Positions 1 to 6,383 of a stretch of 12,888 bases of DNA are shown here, one piece after another. Positions within the stretch are counted from its first letter, which is position 1, and each line of letters begins with the position of its first letter. A program made the position numbers and the translations under genes. Location of the stretch: the NCBI GenBank assembly GCA_003550445.1, contig PUKG01000217.1, positions 1 through 12,888 of the forward strand. Reading direction: 5' to 3'. Source of the stretch: Halobacteroidaceae bacterium (lineage in GTDB: Bacteria; Bacillota; Halanaerobiia; B1SED10-174). The notes below the pieces were generated by a model. It made no database searches, was not told the origin of the DNA, and saw only the letters and a list, made by a program, of their open reading frames with translations.

Positions 1-695
1 ATGCGGTTCGAACTGTGCCGGTAGGAGATGCAGTATTAACAGATGGATCGGGGCAAGCTACCAAGGATCTGCCCGATGGAAGTTACTGGTTTACCGCCGG
101 TCTTGCAGGGTTCGAGGACTTCGAGGGTGACTTTGGAGTAAACGGTGCGGATTTGACGGTTGAATTCGAACTTGTAGAAGAGCCTGTGGTTAAGTACACT
201 GTAACCTTTGTTGAAGAAAACCAGCTGGATGGAGTCTCGATCAGGGTTTATTCAGATGCGGTTCGAACTGTGCCGGTAGGAGATGCATTAGTAACAGATG
301 GATCCGGTGAAGCTACCAAGGATCTGCTCGATGGAAGTTACTGGTTTACCGCCAGCCTTGCAGGGTTCGAGGACTTCGAGGATGACTTTAAAGTTGAGGG
401 TGCGGATTTGACGGTTGAATTCGAACTTGTAGAAGAGCCTGTGGTTAAGTACACAGTAACTTTTGCTGAGGAAAACCAGCTGGAGGGAGTCTCGATCCAG
501 GTTTATTCAGATGCGGCTCGAACTGTGCCGGTAGGAGATGCATTAGTAACAGATGGATCGGGTGAAGCTACCAAGGATCTGCTCGATGGAAGTTACTGGT
601 TTACCGCCGTTCTTGCGGGGTTCGAGGACTTCGAGGGTGACTTTGAAGTTGAGGGTGCGGATTTGACCGTTGAATTTGAAATGGTGGAAGAAGAG
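1..695 (+). repeat. 255-bp in-frame tandem repeats, nearly identical at DNA level
   Basis: The segment beginning atgcggttcgaactgtgccg at position 1 recurs at 256 and, with one base change in that stretch, at 511, giving an exact period of 255 bp (85 codons). Similarity fades near 695, where the unique C-terminal domain begins. Identity extends to synonymous positions, pointing to recent duplication or gene conversion. The array extends left of the window, so copy number is unknown. Confidence 0.95.
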
Positions 696-1037
696 ATCCC
701 CCTTGATATAAGTGAAAACAACTCTTTCATAGTAAAAGGAAGTGCTTCATACCCCCTGCCGCAAACATGGCTAAAATTCCAGGTAGTTATTAAAGATAAA
801 GATAATAATATAATAGAGAAAGATATTAGCTTAGTTGGCTTAAAAATAAATTACGTTGATTATTTGAGTAAGGATACTACAATAGAATACAAAGAAACTG
901 ATCATAACTGGGAAGTTAAGGTAGCCCCCAGGCCCGAGGAAAAACCTGAGGATAATCATGAACTTGAAATTGTGCTGAAATATGGTTTTACTGGCACAGA
1001 AATTACCCTAATTGAAACATGGGGAAATATTAAATAG
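1..1037 (+). CDS. Tandem-repeat surface-type protein, 3' part (5' end outside window)
   Basis: The reading frame is already open at the left edge (first full codon at position 3) and ends in TAG at 1035-1037. The GTG at 15 lies inside a repeat and is not a real start. The visible protein has about two and two-thirds copies of an 85-residue repeat (KYTVTF..., VPVGDALVTDGSGEATKDL, DGSYWFTA, LAGFEDFE, DLTVEFEL, VEEPVV), then a unique C-terminal domain of roughly 110 residues beginning near EIPLDISENN. The pattern of a glycine/threonine-rich turn followed by DGSYWFTA and a closing beta strand resembles CnaB/carboxypeptidase-regulatory-like (prealbumin) beta sandwiches; that fold is inferred from pattern only. 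No LPXTG motif or C-terminal membrane helix is present, so any anchor must be N-terminal or the protein is secreted. Likely role is a cell-surface or extracellular stalk; ligand unknown. A terminator hairpin follows directly. Confidence 0.85.
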   Translation, partial: AVRTVPVGDAVLTDGSGQATKDLPDGSYWFTAGLAGFEDFEGDFGVNGADLTVEFELVEEPVVKYTVTFVEENQLDGVSIRVYSDAVRTVPVGDALVTDGSGEATKDLLDGSYWFTASLAGFEDFEDDFKVEGADLTVEFELVEEPVVKYTVTFAEENQLEGVSIQVYSDAARTVPVGDALVTDGSGEATKDLLDGSYWFTAVLAGFEDFEGDFEVEGADLTVEFEMVEEEIPLDISENNSFIVKGSASYPLPQTWLKFQVVIKDKDNNIIEKDISLVGLKINYVDYLSKDTTIEYKETDHNWEVKVAPRPEEKPEDNHELEIVLKYGFTGTEITLIETWGNIK

Positions 1038-1077
1038 GAAAAGAAAAAATCCAAAACCCAAGTTCAAAAATTGATGG

Positions 1078-1145
1078 GAGCAGAGAAGGGGGAGCAACAA
1101 GACGGTAAAAGCCTATTTCCCGACCCTTTTCTGCTCAAACTTTTT
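1078..1145 (+). terminator. Rho-independent terminator after the repeat protein
   Basis: Bases 1078-1090 (gagcagagaaggg) pair with 1124-1136 (cccttttctgctc) over 13 bp with one G-U pair. A TTTTT tract follows at 1141-1145 after a 4-nt gap. It lies 40 nt after the stop of the repeat protein and is correctly placed to end that transcript. The loop is long (33 nt), and the T tract does not abut the stem, so it is somewhat atypical. Confidence 0.7.
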
Positions 1146-1202
1146 GTCAAACTGATTTAAAAAAGTCAGAAGTTGTTAACAAAAAAGAAAATTCCCGTTA
1201 GA

Positions 1203-1358
1203 TTACAATACCTTTTTATCCGCATTGATTTTAGAGGCAACTTCTGTATTCATAAGTTTTTCACAGAGCCACGTGAGCATTTCCAACATGGGACCCTCTT
1301 CTGTAATAAATTTCATTAGCATTTTCTCAAAATTTAGGTTCGAATGAGGGTAAGCCAT
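1203..1358 (-). pseudogene. IS256-family transposase, N-terminal remnant
   Basis: Translation from the ATG at 1358 gives 51 residues (MAYPHSNLNFEKMLMKF..., ending NTEVASKINADKKVL). The segment FEKMLMKFITEEGPMLEMLTWLCEKLMNTEV matches the start of IS256/mutator-type transposases, which are normally about 400 residues long. The frame stops just where the conserved region after the N-terminal helices should begin, and no trace of the DDE catalytic domain is visible in 1038-1202 or elsewhere here. An AAAGGAGT ribosome binding site (1366-1373) precedes the ATG, so the fragment could still be translated, but it cannot be an active transposase. The longer frame from 1391 starts upstream of this binding site and is less likely. 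Family assignment is by recognition of the N-terminal motif only. Confidence 0.7.
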
Positions 1359-1420
1359 CGGTTCAACTCCTTTAAATTGGTTTGCTCTCACATTCCATTT
1401 TTCGGAGTTGCCGATGGCTT
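1352..1420. repeat. 17-bp interrupted inverted repeat enclosing the transposase start
   Basis: AAGCCATCGG (1352-1361) plus CAACTCC (1364-1370) are the inverse of GGAGTTG (1404-1410) plus CCGATGGCTT (1411-1420), with two unpaired bases (tt) in the left arm. In minus-strand RNA the left arm contains the transposase ATG and the GGAGT of its ribosome binding site. On the plus strand the hairpin is followed by TCCTTTTTT (1421-1429), so it could also act as a terminator for plus-strand transcripts. Confidence 0.75.
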
Positions 1421-1706
1421 TCCTTTTTTGTTTAACTTTTGTGAACTATATTATACTCTACCTGCCGCCAAGTTTTTTTCATTATTCTTCCCTGTAACAC
1501 TTACCAATTCCATCAAAATCGATTCTCGGGTCCATGTATTGAATTACAAGGCTAATGTAACGACCGGCCATTTGATTATTGACACATTTTTTGGTTGTTT
1601 GGCAGGTTCTCCTGGGCAATCACAACACTCTAGGAAAAAGCCAATATTCCTCTTGTTTTAGCTAATAACAAGGAAAACAAAAATTTTTTAGAGTTAGGAG
1701 ACTGGG
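1421..1706. other. Intergenic stretch with no convincing gene
   Basis: No reading frame here has a ribosome binding site or a recognisable product; the plus-strand frame 1344-1661 overlaps the transposase remnant and reads as noise. A weak hairpin (TTGTT 1653-1657 with AACAA 1667-1671, extended by CC/GG after a 2-nt bulge) lies just past the lipoprotein stop codon, but it has no T tract on the minus strand, so I do not call it a terminator. Confidence 0.5.
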
Positions 1707-2438
1707 TTAGTAAGAAAAACTTTTAAGCTCCATGGACAAAATTTTTGCAACTTCTCCTTCCAGGTAAAAAAATTGTTTCCCGGTCAATAATATTGGCCCC
1801 TTAAAAGAAATCAAAAAATTACATATTATTGTTATTGTATTCTCGTTTTTTTCACTAGACAAGACTATGTCAACAATATAACCTTGTTCTCCACGGTGTT
1901 TTTTTATCCCCGGAATATTAATAGTTCTGGAAAGAATAATTTTTTCAGGATCATCTTCAGAAAATAGTATAAATTCATCCATGAAGCCTACATGGAGTGT
2001 TTTATCTTGTGCAATAACACCGAACGTATGGTAGAACCAAAAAAAATCAAAAATTCCTTCAAGTAGTTCAAAATTTTCTTTTCCAACTTGTTCTCCAATT
2101 TCGAATAGAATATCCCATAAGGAAAATATGGGGTTATCTTGTTCATCGAAGAAGGCAAAAGTCATAGCGGAAAAACCTTCCCCACCGAAATTTCCGCTAA
2201 CTTGAAGTATCAAAACATCGCCTCCAAGATCAGCTACACCAAAACTCATTTCCCCACTTTTTATGGTTTCTGTCTTGAGTTCGGCTTTTAAGGAATAATT
2301 TAAGCCTCGTTCTTCTTCAAACCACAATGGTTCCCAGTTCCAGGTTTTTGTATCAAATGAATCATCTACTAAACCACACCCGGGAAAAATTCCAACCAAT
2401 CCTACAACAAGGAGAATTAAAAATATTTTTTTTGTCAT
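1707..2438 (-). CDS. Lipoprotein of unknown function
   Basis: The 243-residue protein starts MTKKIFLILLVVGLVGIFPGC: two lysines, a hydrophobic core and a Cys at residue 21, which is a lipoprotein signal peptide. The -3 residue of the lipobox is Phe rather than the usual Leu. The ATG at 2438 is chosen because AAAGGAGGTGG (2443-2453) sits 6 nt upstream; the frame extends to 2531, but that extension would put charged residues before the signal peptide. The mature part is acidic and aromatic-rich, with alternating hydrophobic segments (for example DVLILQVSGNF, TLHVGFMDEFILF, ILLTGKQFFYLEGEV) suggesting a mostly beta structure on the outer face of the membrane. I do not recognise a family. It is transcribed alone, from a promoter about 300 nt upstream, through a structured leader with a terminator, so expression is probably conditional. 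Confidence 0.8.
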   Translation of the reverse strand: MTKKIFLILLVVGLVGIFPGCGLVDDSFDTKTWNWEPLWFEEERGLNYSLKAELKTETIKSGEMSFGVADLGGDVLILQVSGNFGGEGFSAMTFAFFDEQDNPIFSLWDILFEIGEQVGKENFELLEGIFDFFWFYHTFGVIAQDKTLHVGFMDEFILFSEDDPEKIILSRTINIPGIKKHRGEQGYIVDIVLSSEKNENTITIICNFLISFKGPILLTGKQFFYLEGEVAKILSMELKSFSY

Positions 2439-2552
2439 TTTTCCACCTCCTTTCTTTTTGTCTCCACTAGGCAATTTTATTTGCAATAAAACCAAAACCG
2501 GAAATATTTGATGAACTTCAGGGGAAAACAAATTATAATTTAAAAACCAACG

Positions 2553-2576
2553 AAAAAAACCGACCTATGGCCGGTT
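2553..2576 (-). terminator. Intrinsic terminator inside the lipoprotein leader
   Basis: On the minus strand AACCGGCC (2576-2569), loop ATA, GGTCGGTT (2565-2558) form an 8-bp stem with one G-U pair, running into a T tract down to 2553. It lies 115 nt upstream of the ATG and about 150 nt downstream of the predicted transcription start. It would therefore stop transcription before the gene unless an alternative stem forms. Confidence 0.75.
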
Positions 2577-2631
2577 ACGCTATTGGCTCTTCCCCGATAA
2601 AGCGTCCAAATAAAACCGGGGCATCATTGCC
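2553..2631 (-). promoter_or_regulatory. Attenuator or riboswitch-like leader upstream of the lipoprotein gene
   Basis: Read on the minus strand, four pairings are visible. GGCA (2631-2628) pairs with TGCC (2623-2620), a small hairpin. CCCCG (2621-2617) can pair with CGGGG (2596-2592). CCGGTT (2619-2614) can instead pair with AACCGG (2576-2571), stacked on ACGCT (2605-2601) with AGCGT (2581-2577). The same AACCGG is the 5' arm of a terminator (2576-2558). The second and third options share bases, and so do the third and the terminator. That is the antiterminator/terminator logic of transcription-attenuating riboswitches or protein-controlled leaders. I could not match it to c-di-GMP, fluoride, TPP, SAM, cobalamin, ZTP, T-box or other classes I can recall. 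The ligand is unknown. Confidence 0.55.
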
Positions 2632-2670
2632 GCCTTTTTTTATGGCTTCTTCAAAAACCTTTTAGATACT

Positions 2671-2698
2671 TTTTGGGAAATAAAACCTTTTCCCAAAA
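2671..2698. repeat. 10-bp perfect hairpin in the lipoprotein leader
   Basis: TTTTGGGAAA (2671-2680) and TTTCCCAAAA (2689-2698) are exact inverse complements around an 8-nt loop. It lies early in the leader RNA and has no T tract on either strand, so it is probably a structural or stabilising element. The sequence ggttttattt occurs both here and in the switch region below it. Confidence 0.6.
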
Positions 2699-2734
2699 CC
2701 CCCCGATTAGTTATTTTAATAATTTAATACTTTA

Positions 2735-2763
2735 ATTATAGCTTTGATTCCGCTTTTTTTCAA
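2735..2763 (-). promoter_or_regulatory. Promoter of the lipoprotein transcript
   Basis: On the minus strand TTGAAA (2763-2758) is followed after exactly 17 nt by TATAAT (2740-2735), a vegetative sigma-A type promoter with a perfect -10 box. Transcription would begin near 2728, giving a leader of about 290 nt. Confidence 0.7.
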
Positions 2764-3110
2764 GTATTGTTAGGTTAAGTTCACAAAGCCAATCATGGTC
2801 TGGAAAGCTTTTTTCTGATCGGCAATATTTTGGAAAAACTGAAAAGGAAGGAATTTTTATGGAGTTATTTTAATTAATCCAGGGAATTATGGATATTTTT
2901 ATAAAAGAGATTGCCTAACAAAAAAAATAGTTTGCTTAAGAAAAGGGAAAAGGGAGTTAATAAAGAACCGAGAAATTAAAGAAGCAAATTGAACTTTTCC
3001 TGTTATTCTTAAAAAGCTTTATGGGTAATCAAAAAGAGAGGAAATTTTTTCGGCCAGGATCTCCAGTTTTAAAAAACTTAATTGCAAATGATTTATTAGC
3101 AAAATAAAAT
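2764..3110. other. AT-rich spacer with no supported gene
   Basis: Only very short frames occur, such as a 4-codon one after AAGGAAGG near 2850 and a 9-codon one from the ATG at about 2889. No hairpin with a T tract was found. TTGCAA (3082-3087) and TAAAAT (3105-3110) are spaced 17 bp apart, but the implied transcription start would fall inside the ribosome binding site of the next gene, so I do not call a promoter. Confidence 0.5.
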
Positions 3111-3123
3111 GAGGTGATTTTTT

Positions 3124-3780
3124 ATGACAAATAATAAAAAAGAAAATGAAAGACTATTTTCTATCTGTGCTAAATGTAACGATAAAGGTTGCCAACAGGG
3201 AAAAGATAATTTTCCCAATTGGTGTATGCAGTACGAGGGTAATTGGTTATCGGAAACTTTGGATGAGTATAAAAAAGATGAAAACAAAAAATTATATAAA
3301 ACAGCAGCTCATATTGAATTCACGGGTTATAAAAAATGGCCCCGTCTTGTTGAAATAGCGGAATATGCCCTTGCGGCTGATTTTAAGAATATTGGTTTAG
3401 CTTATTGTATTGGCCTGGAAAAAGAGGCAAAAAAAGTTGTAGAATTTTTTGAGAGTAAAGGGTTAGAAGTAAACTCGGCTGTATGCTGCTGTGGAGGGGT
3501 TGATAAAAGGAAAGTCGGGGTACCTCCGGAAGATAGATTCTCTATGGAAGGTTTTGAAGCAGGCTGCAACCCTATCGGCCAGGCAAAATTACTATCTGAA
3601 TGCGGAACCGAATTTAATGTAGTTTTAGGCCTTTGTGTGGGGCATGACAGTCTCTTTTTAAAATACTCAGAAGCTCCGACTACGGTTCTTGCTGTAAAAG
3701 ATAGAGTATTGGGGCATAATCCTTTAGTTGCAATATATAACTCAGAGAGTTATTACAGGCATTTTTTTGATAAAGGGTAG
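3124..3780 (+). CDS. DUF1847 cysteine-rich (putative metal-binding) protein
   Basis: The 218-residue protein has an N-terminal cluster CAKCNDKGC with a further Cys at 34 (Cys 15, 18, 23, 34), consistent with a zinc or Fe-S site. A Rossmann-like segment follows (EIAEYALAADFKNIGLAYCIGL, residues 78-98; KVVEFFESKGLEV), then CCCGG (121-125), and the family-characteristic stretch from GCNPIGQAKLL (147-157) through FNVVLGLCVGHDSLF to VKDRVLGHNPLVAIY (191-205). This is the DUF1847 family, frequent in anaerobic bacteria and methanogens, with no established reaction. The conserved Cys 95, 148, 160 and 171 hint at redox or metal chemistry (inference). GAGGTGA (3111-3117) lies 6 nt before the ATG, which fixes the start. 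It appears to be a single-gene unit, and no strong terminator was found after it. Confidence 0.88.
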   Translation: MTNNKKENERLFSICAKCNDKGCQQGKDNFPNWCMQYEGNWLSETLDEYKKDENKKLYKTAAHIEFTGYKKWPRLVEIAEYALAADFKNIGLAYCIGLEKEAKKVVEFFESKGLEVNSAVCCCGGVDKRKVGVPPEDRFSMEGFEAGCNPIGQAKLLSECGTEFNVVLGLCVGHDSLFLKYSEAPTTVLAVKDRVLGHNPLVAIYNSESYYRHFFDKG

Positions 3781-3900
3781 ATCTTATATTGGTACCAACT
3801 TAAAAAAAAAATATAGGGAAGTATTACGTTTTTAAACCTAAAAAGAGCCGAGATGTTTTGTCAATTCAAGAAAAACTCTTCGGGTTTATCAAGGAGTAAT

Positions 3901-4074
3901 ATGAGGATAATTTCCAGAAGAGAAGAATATTTATCAGGCTGTTATCATGGCAGAAGGCGGGAAGTAGAAGCTGGGCTTGATGTGGGGGATGGGGGGTATC
4001 AAAAAAAGAAAACCGCCAATACGAAAGGCACTGGCAGTAGTATAGTTCAAAATTGTTATTCTCTTTGCAAATAA
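3901..4074 (+). CDS. Possible 57-residue ORF, unrecognised
   Basis: AAGGAG (3891-3896) stands 4 nt before an ATG at 3901 that opens a 57-codon frame (MRIISRREEYLSGCYHGRRR...). The product is basic, with no recognisable domain, signal peptide or membrane segment. A longer frame from 3853 has no binding site. The region could equally be decayed coding sequence: another frame reads a short patch, YQAVIMAEGGK, before a stop. The only positive evidence is the binding site. The rest of 3781-4103 holds nothing I can support, apart from a ttggtaccaa palindrome near 3790. Confidence 0.2.
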   Translation: MRIISRREEYLSGCYHGRRREVEAGLDVGDGGYQKKKTANTKGTGSSIVQNCYSLCK

Positions 4075-4103
4075 AACCAAGCTATACTTTTGATAAGCAA
4101 TTT

Positions 4104-4691
4104 TCAGTTCTGAGTTTTGAAAACATTTTTTTGCCGGTACAAATGGAGGATGGATACGGTATCTCTATCCACATTCCCGAATATGATAAATATGGCAATA
4201 ACCTCTAAAAAACCCACGAAATAAACAGTAAGAACAAAGGCCATTAAATAGCGGGTATCAAAGAAAAAGGATAGGAGAATGAGGAAAAAAACCAGAACTG
4301 CACACAAACGGAGAAGAGCAGTGTGCATCATAATGGGTTTTCCAAATTTCACAGCGGATACAATAAATGAAAGGAGTAAAAGGCCAATTATAATCCATAA
4401 AAAGTTCATGTTGAAATGTACCACATCCGGGAAGAGGTAATAAAGAAAGTAGGCGGAGGCAAGATAAAAAAACAAATCGGCAAGAGAATCAAGAGTTTTC
4501 CCCAATTCTGTTCTTTGATTCAATCGCGTTGCCACCAACCCGTCAAAGTAATCGGTGGAACCCAGGATAAGAAAAAGGGAGAAAAAAATCCACCTTTGCT
4601 CGGAATAAAGGGCTAAAAACAGAAGGGGAAGAAAGATCAGGCGGGACAGAGAAAGGGCGTTTGCGGCCGTAAACAAGTTTTGTTTTGCCAT
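4104..4691 (-). CDS. CDP-alcohol phosphatidyltransferase family membrane protein (PgsA-like)
   Basis: The 195-residue protein has about five to six hydrophobic helices and, after the first two, the family signature D47-x2-D50-G51-x2-A54 ... G64-x3-D68-x3-D72 (STDYFDGLVATRLNQRTELG, then KTLDSLAD). These Asp residues bind the catalytic metal and the CDP-alcohol. Enzymes of this family move a phosphatidyl or alcohol-phosphate group from a CDP-activated donor to an acceptor alcohol during phospholipid synthesis; the nearest pattern is phosphatidylglycerophosphate synthase. The canonical Arg after A54 (DGxxAR) is Thr here, with Arg one position later, so substrate or activity may differ. GAGGTG (4696-4701) precedes the ATG by 4 nt. 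It is monocistronic, with its own promoter and a short leader. The acceptor cannot be assigned from the sequence. Confidence 0.85.
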   Translation of the reverse strand: MAKQNLFTAANALSLSRLIFLPLLFLALYSEQRWIFFSLFLILGSTDYFDGLVATRLNQRTELGKTLDSLADLFFYLASAYFLYYLFPDVVHFNMNFLWIIIGLLLLSFIVSAVKFGKPIMMHTALLRLCAVLVFFLILLSFFFDTRYLMAFVLTVYFVGFLEVIAIFIIFGNVDRDTVSILHLYRQKNVFKTQN

Positions 4692-4732
4692 GGGTCACCT
4701 CAATGGGAAAAATTATCCCGGTATTTTTAATA

Positions 4733-4761
4733 ATTATATCCTAGTTTTGAATTAATGCAAA
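4733..4761 (-). promoter_or_regulatory. Promoter of the phosphatidyltransferase gene
   Basis: On the minus strand TTTGCA (4761-4756, 4 of 6 consensus matches) and an exact TATAAT (4738-4733) are separated by 17 nt. The expected start near 4726 leaves a leader of about 35 nt. Confidence 0.55.
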
Positions 4762-5007
4762 TAAAATCCTGGCAACCAATGGATGTGCCCATCGGTCCTC
4801 CTTTTTCACCTTTCAGTAGTGTCAGGTAAAATTCGCAAAGAAAAATTTTATTGTTAATGACTTGGTAGATTGATTACTCAAAAAATTCTATATTTTAGTT
4901 TATGTTTATAGTGAATGTTTTAGAAAATATTAACGCCAATCTTAAAAGCATCTCTTAGTGAAGCTTAAAAAGGAAATTATAATAAAGGGGGAAAAGTTAA
5001 AAGAAGG
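4762..5007. other. Intergenic, no gene; possible tiny transcript upstream of an orphan terminator
   Basis: No coding frame with a binding site was found. An imperfect hairpin (ccaatgg with ccatcgg, around 4777-4796) is present. On the plus strand an exact TATAAT occurs at 4978-4983, but the base run 17 nt upstream (ttagtg) is a poor -35 box. If used, it would give an RNA of only about 50 nt ending at the hairpin at 5008-5035. Confidence 0.3.
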
Positions 5008-5040
5008 GCCCCTAAATCGGTTGATTCCTGGGGGCTTTTT
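5008..5040 (+). terminator. Rho-independent terminator not attached to a gene
   Basis: GCCCCTA (5008-5014) pairs with TGGGGGC (5029-5035), with one G-U pair, followed by TTTTT (5036-5040). No plus-strand gene ends upstream for more than 900 nt. The minus strand past this stem is also T-rich, so it may insulate in both directions or end a small RNA. Confidence 0.7.
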
Positions 5041-5153
5041 GTGCTATTTTAAAAATAAGTTTGCTTATTGATTTTTGATGTCTGACTGAACTGTTTAGGG
5101 GGGGTATAGCATCAAACTTTAACAAAACCACTATTTTGGAAAACTCCAATTCA

Positions 5154-5208
5154 GGTAACATTTTTTAGTAAAGGTCATTGTTTAAATCTTTATGAAAAAC
5201 ATGTTACC
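5154..5208. repeat. Inverted repeat upstream of the EVE-HNH gene
   Basis: GGTAACAT (5154-5161) is the exact inverse of ATGTTACC (5201-5208). The flanks also match when single-base gaps are allowed (TCA before, T/A runs after). The 39-nt spacing suits either two half-sites or an RNA hairpin immediately before a GAGGAG ribosome binding site at 5211-5216. Confidence 0.5.
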
Positions 5209-5223
5209 TTGAGGAGAATTTTG

Positions 5224-5283
5224 GTGCGCACAATCTCTTCCAGTAATAATGGTTATTTCTGCAATCTATTGATAAGGGCCTAA
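5224..5283 (+). CDS. Possible 19-residue leader peptide
   Basis: A strong binding site, TTGAGGAG (5209-5216), precedes a GTG at 5224 by 7 nt (an in-frame TTG lies at 5221). The frame reads MRTISSSNNGYFCNLLIRA and stops at 5283, 46 nt before the EVE-HNH ATG. Nothing about the peptide is recognisable; the case rests on the binding site and position. Confidence 0.25.
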   Translation: MRTISSSNNGYFCNLLIRA

Positions 5284-5329
5284 TATTTTGTGAAGGACAA
5301 ACTAAATTCTTCTCCAGGAGGGTTGCTTC

Positions 5330-6232
5330 ATGAAAGAATTTACTGGGTACTGGACATTTTTCTGTAATCCAAAAAGATGGATTATTGATGATTTCCTTTC
5401 TAGGGGAGAGAAGTATGATTACTTAACTGTCACGGACGGGCATAAAGATTTATTCCGGAAAGGGCAACTTGGAGTAGTGAGGGTTACTCATGATAGAAGA
5501 ACGAAAGAACAACTGAAGGGGAAAGAAAAATTAAAAAGGGGAATTTATGCTGTGGTTGAAATTTTGGATGAAGCATCTCTCAGGGAAGAACCAGAGCCCT
5601 CTTTTGGGAATGAAAATTCCTCAAGGAAAGAGCGGTATAGAGTAAGGGTTAAATTTATAAAAAACCTTCTTAATAATCCCATCTCTATAGGGTCTCCGAT
5701 TTTTGAAGGAGAAAATTATGATAAGCATTTAATTGAAGGCTTTCAGGCAGCAACTATGCCTTTAAAATCTGAAACTTTTAAAGCTATAATGCAAGAAATA
5801 GAGAATTTTGAGTCTTTTGATTTTAATAAAGAAAACTTTGATTCCAAAAAAGTAATTGAAGAAATTTCCCAAAAATATGCTGATGCTGCTCCGGAAGTAA
5901 AGGAACGGCTAAGTAAAGCGATTGAGAGAGGAAAGATCGCTGAAAAATACAAAGAAATAACTGGTTTTAAATGCCAAATCTGCGAGGCCCTTGGGAAAAA
6001 CCCATTTGTTTTTAGAAAAAGAGATGGGCAACTTTTTATAGAAGTTCATCACATAATACCGGTTTCTAATCAACAAAGGGGAAGTTTAGGAGTAAATAAT
6101 TTAATTAACGTATGCCCTAATCATCATCGCCAATTACATTACGGCAATGTTACCTTGAAGAAAAACGATCAAGAGGAATTGGAACTTGTTATTGATAATC
6201 AAACTATTACAATAAAGAAAACTAACCCATAA
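5330..6232 (+). CDS. EVE-HNH endonuclease, probable modification-dependent restriction enzyme
   Basis: The 300-residue protein has two domains. Residues 1 to about 145 are an EVE (YTH/PUA-like) domain: YWTFFCNPKRWIIDDFL at the start, a central basic segment, and KRGIYAVVEIL. EVE domains read modified bases such as 5-methyl- or 5-hydroxymethylcytosine by flipping them into an aromatic pocket. A charged helical linker (about 146-205) leads to an HNH (beta-beta-alpha-metal) nuclease: C215-x2-C218, EVHHIIPVS with catalytic-type H240/H241, NNLINVCPNHH, and H270. The structural zinc site would be Cys215, Cys218, Cys262 and His265, a CCCH rather than four-Cys version. This architecture is that of characterised EVE-HNH type IV restriction enzymes such as VcaM4I. 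AGGAGGG (5316-5322), 7 nt upstream, fixes the start. A terminator follows, and an XRE/ImmA/PIN operon lies downstream, consistent with a defence cluster. No companion methylase is in the window, as expected for this type. Confidence 0.88.
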   Translation: MKEFTGYWTFFCNPKRWIIDDFLSRGEKYDYLTVTDGHKDLFRKGQLGVVRVTHDRRTKEQLKGKEKLKRGIYAVVEILDEASLREEPEPSFGNENSSRKERYRVRVKFIKNLLNNPISIGSPIFEGENYDKHLIEGFQAATMPLKSETFKAIMQEIENFESFDFNKENFDSKKVIEEISQKYADAAPEVKERLSKAIERGKIAEKYKEITGFKCQICEALGKNPFVFRKRDGQLFIEVHHIIPVSNQQRGSLGVNNLINVCPNHHRQLHYGNVTLKKNDQEELELVIDNQTITIKKTNP

Positions 6233-6383
6233 TCTTGTCTTACCCAGTTACGAGAGAGATTATTTAATTTACTTAAGAAAACTTCCTTCACAAAATATGG
6301 CTTTAAAAAAGCTTTACACTGTCCAGTTATAACTGGTTAAAAGAATAATTTTAGTATTTAAAGCACAAAGGTAGAATTAAAGC

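Noticed and set aside
1344..1661. Plus-strand frame of 105 codons
   Set aside because: It overlaps the transposase remnant and hairpin, has no binding site, and its hydrophobic, Phe-rich product resembles no family.
2439..2531. N-terminal extension of the lipoprotein from 2531
   Set aside because: The strong AAAGGAGGTGG lies just before the ATG at 2438, and a lipoprotein signal peptide must begin there; the extension lies in the leader.
2553..2640. c-di-GMP-I or fluoride riboswitch
   Set aside because: ggacgc and ggcaatgatgcc recall parts of these classes, but the tetraloop/receptor of the first and the conserved core of the second are absent.
3082..3110. TTGCAA / TAAAAT pair before the DUF1847 gene
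   Set aside because: Spacing is 17 bp, but transcription would begin within the ribosome binding site, so it is unlikely to be the functional promoter.
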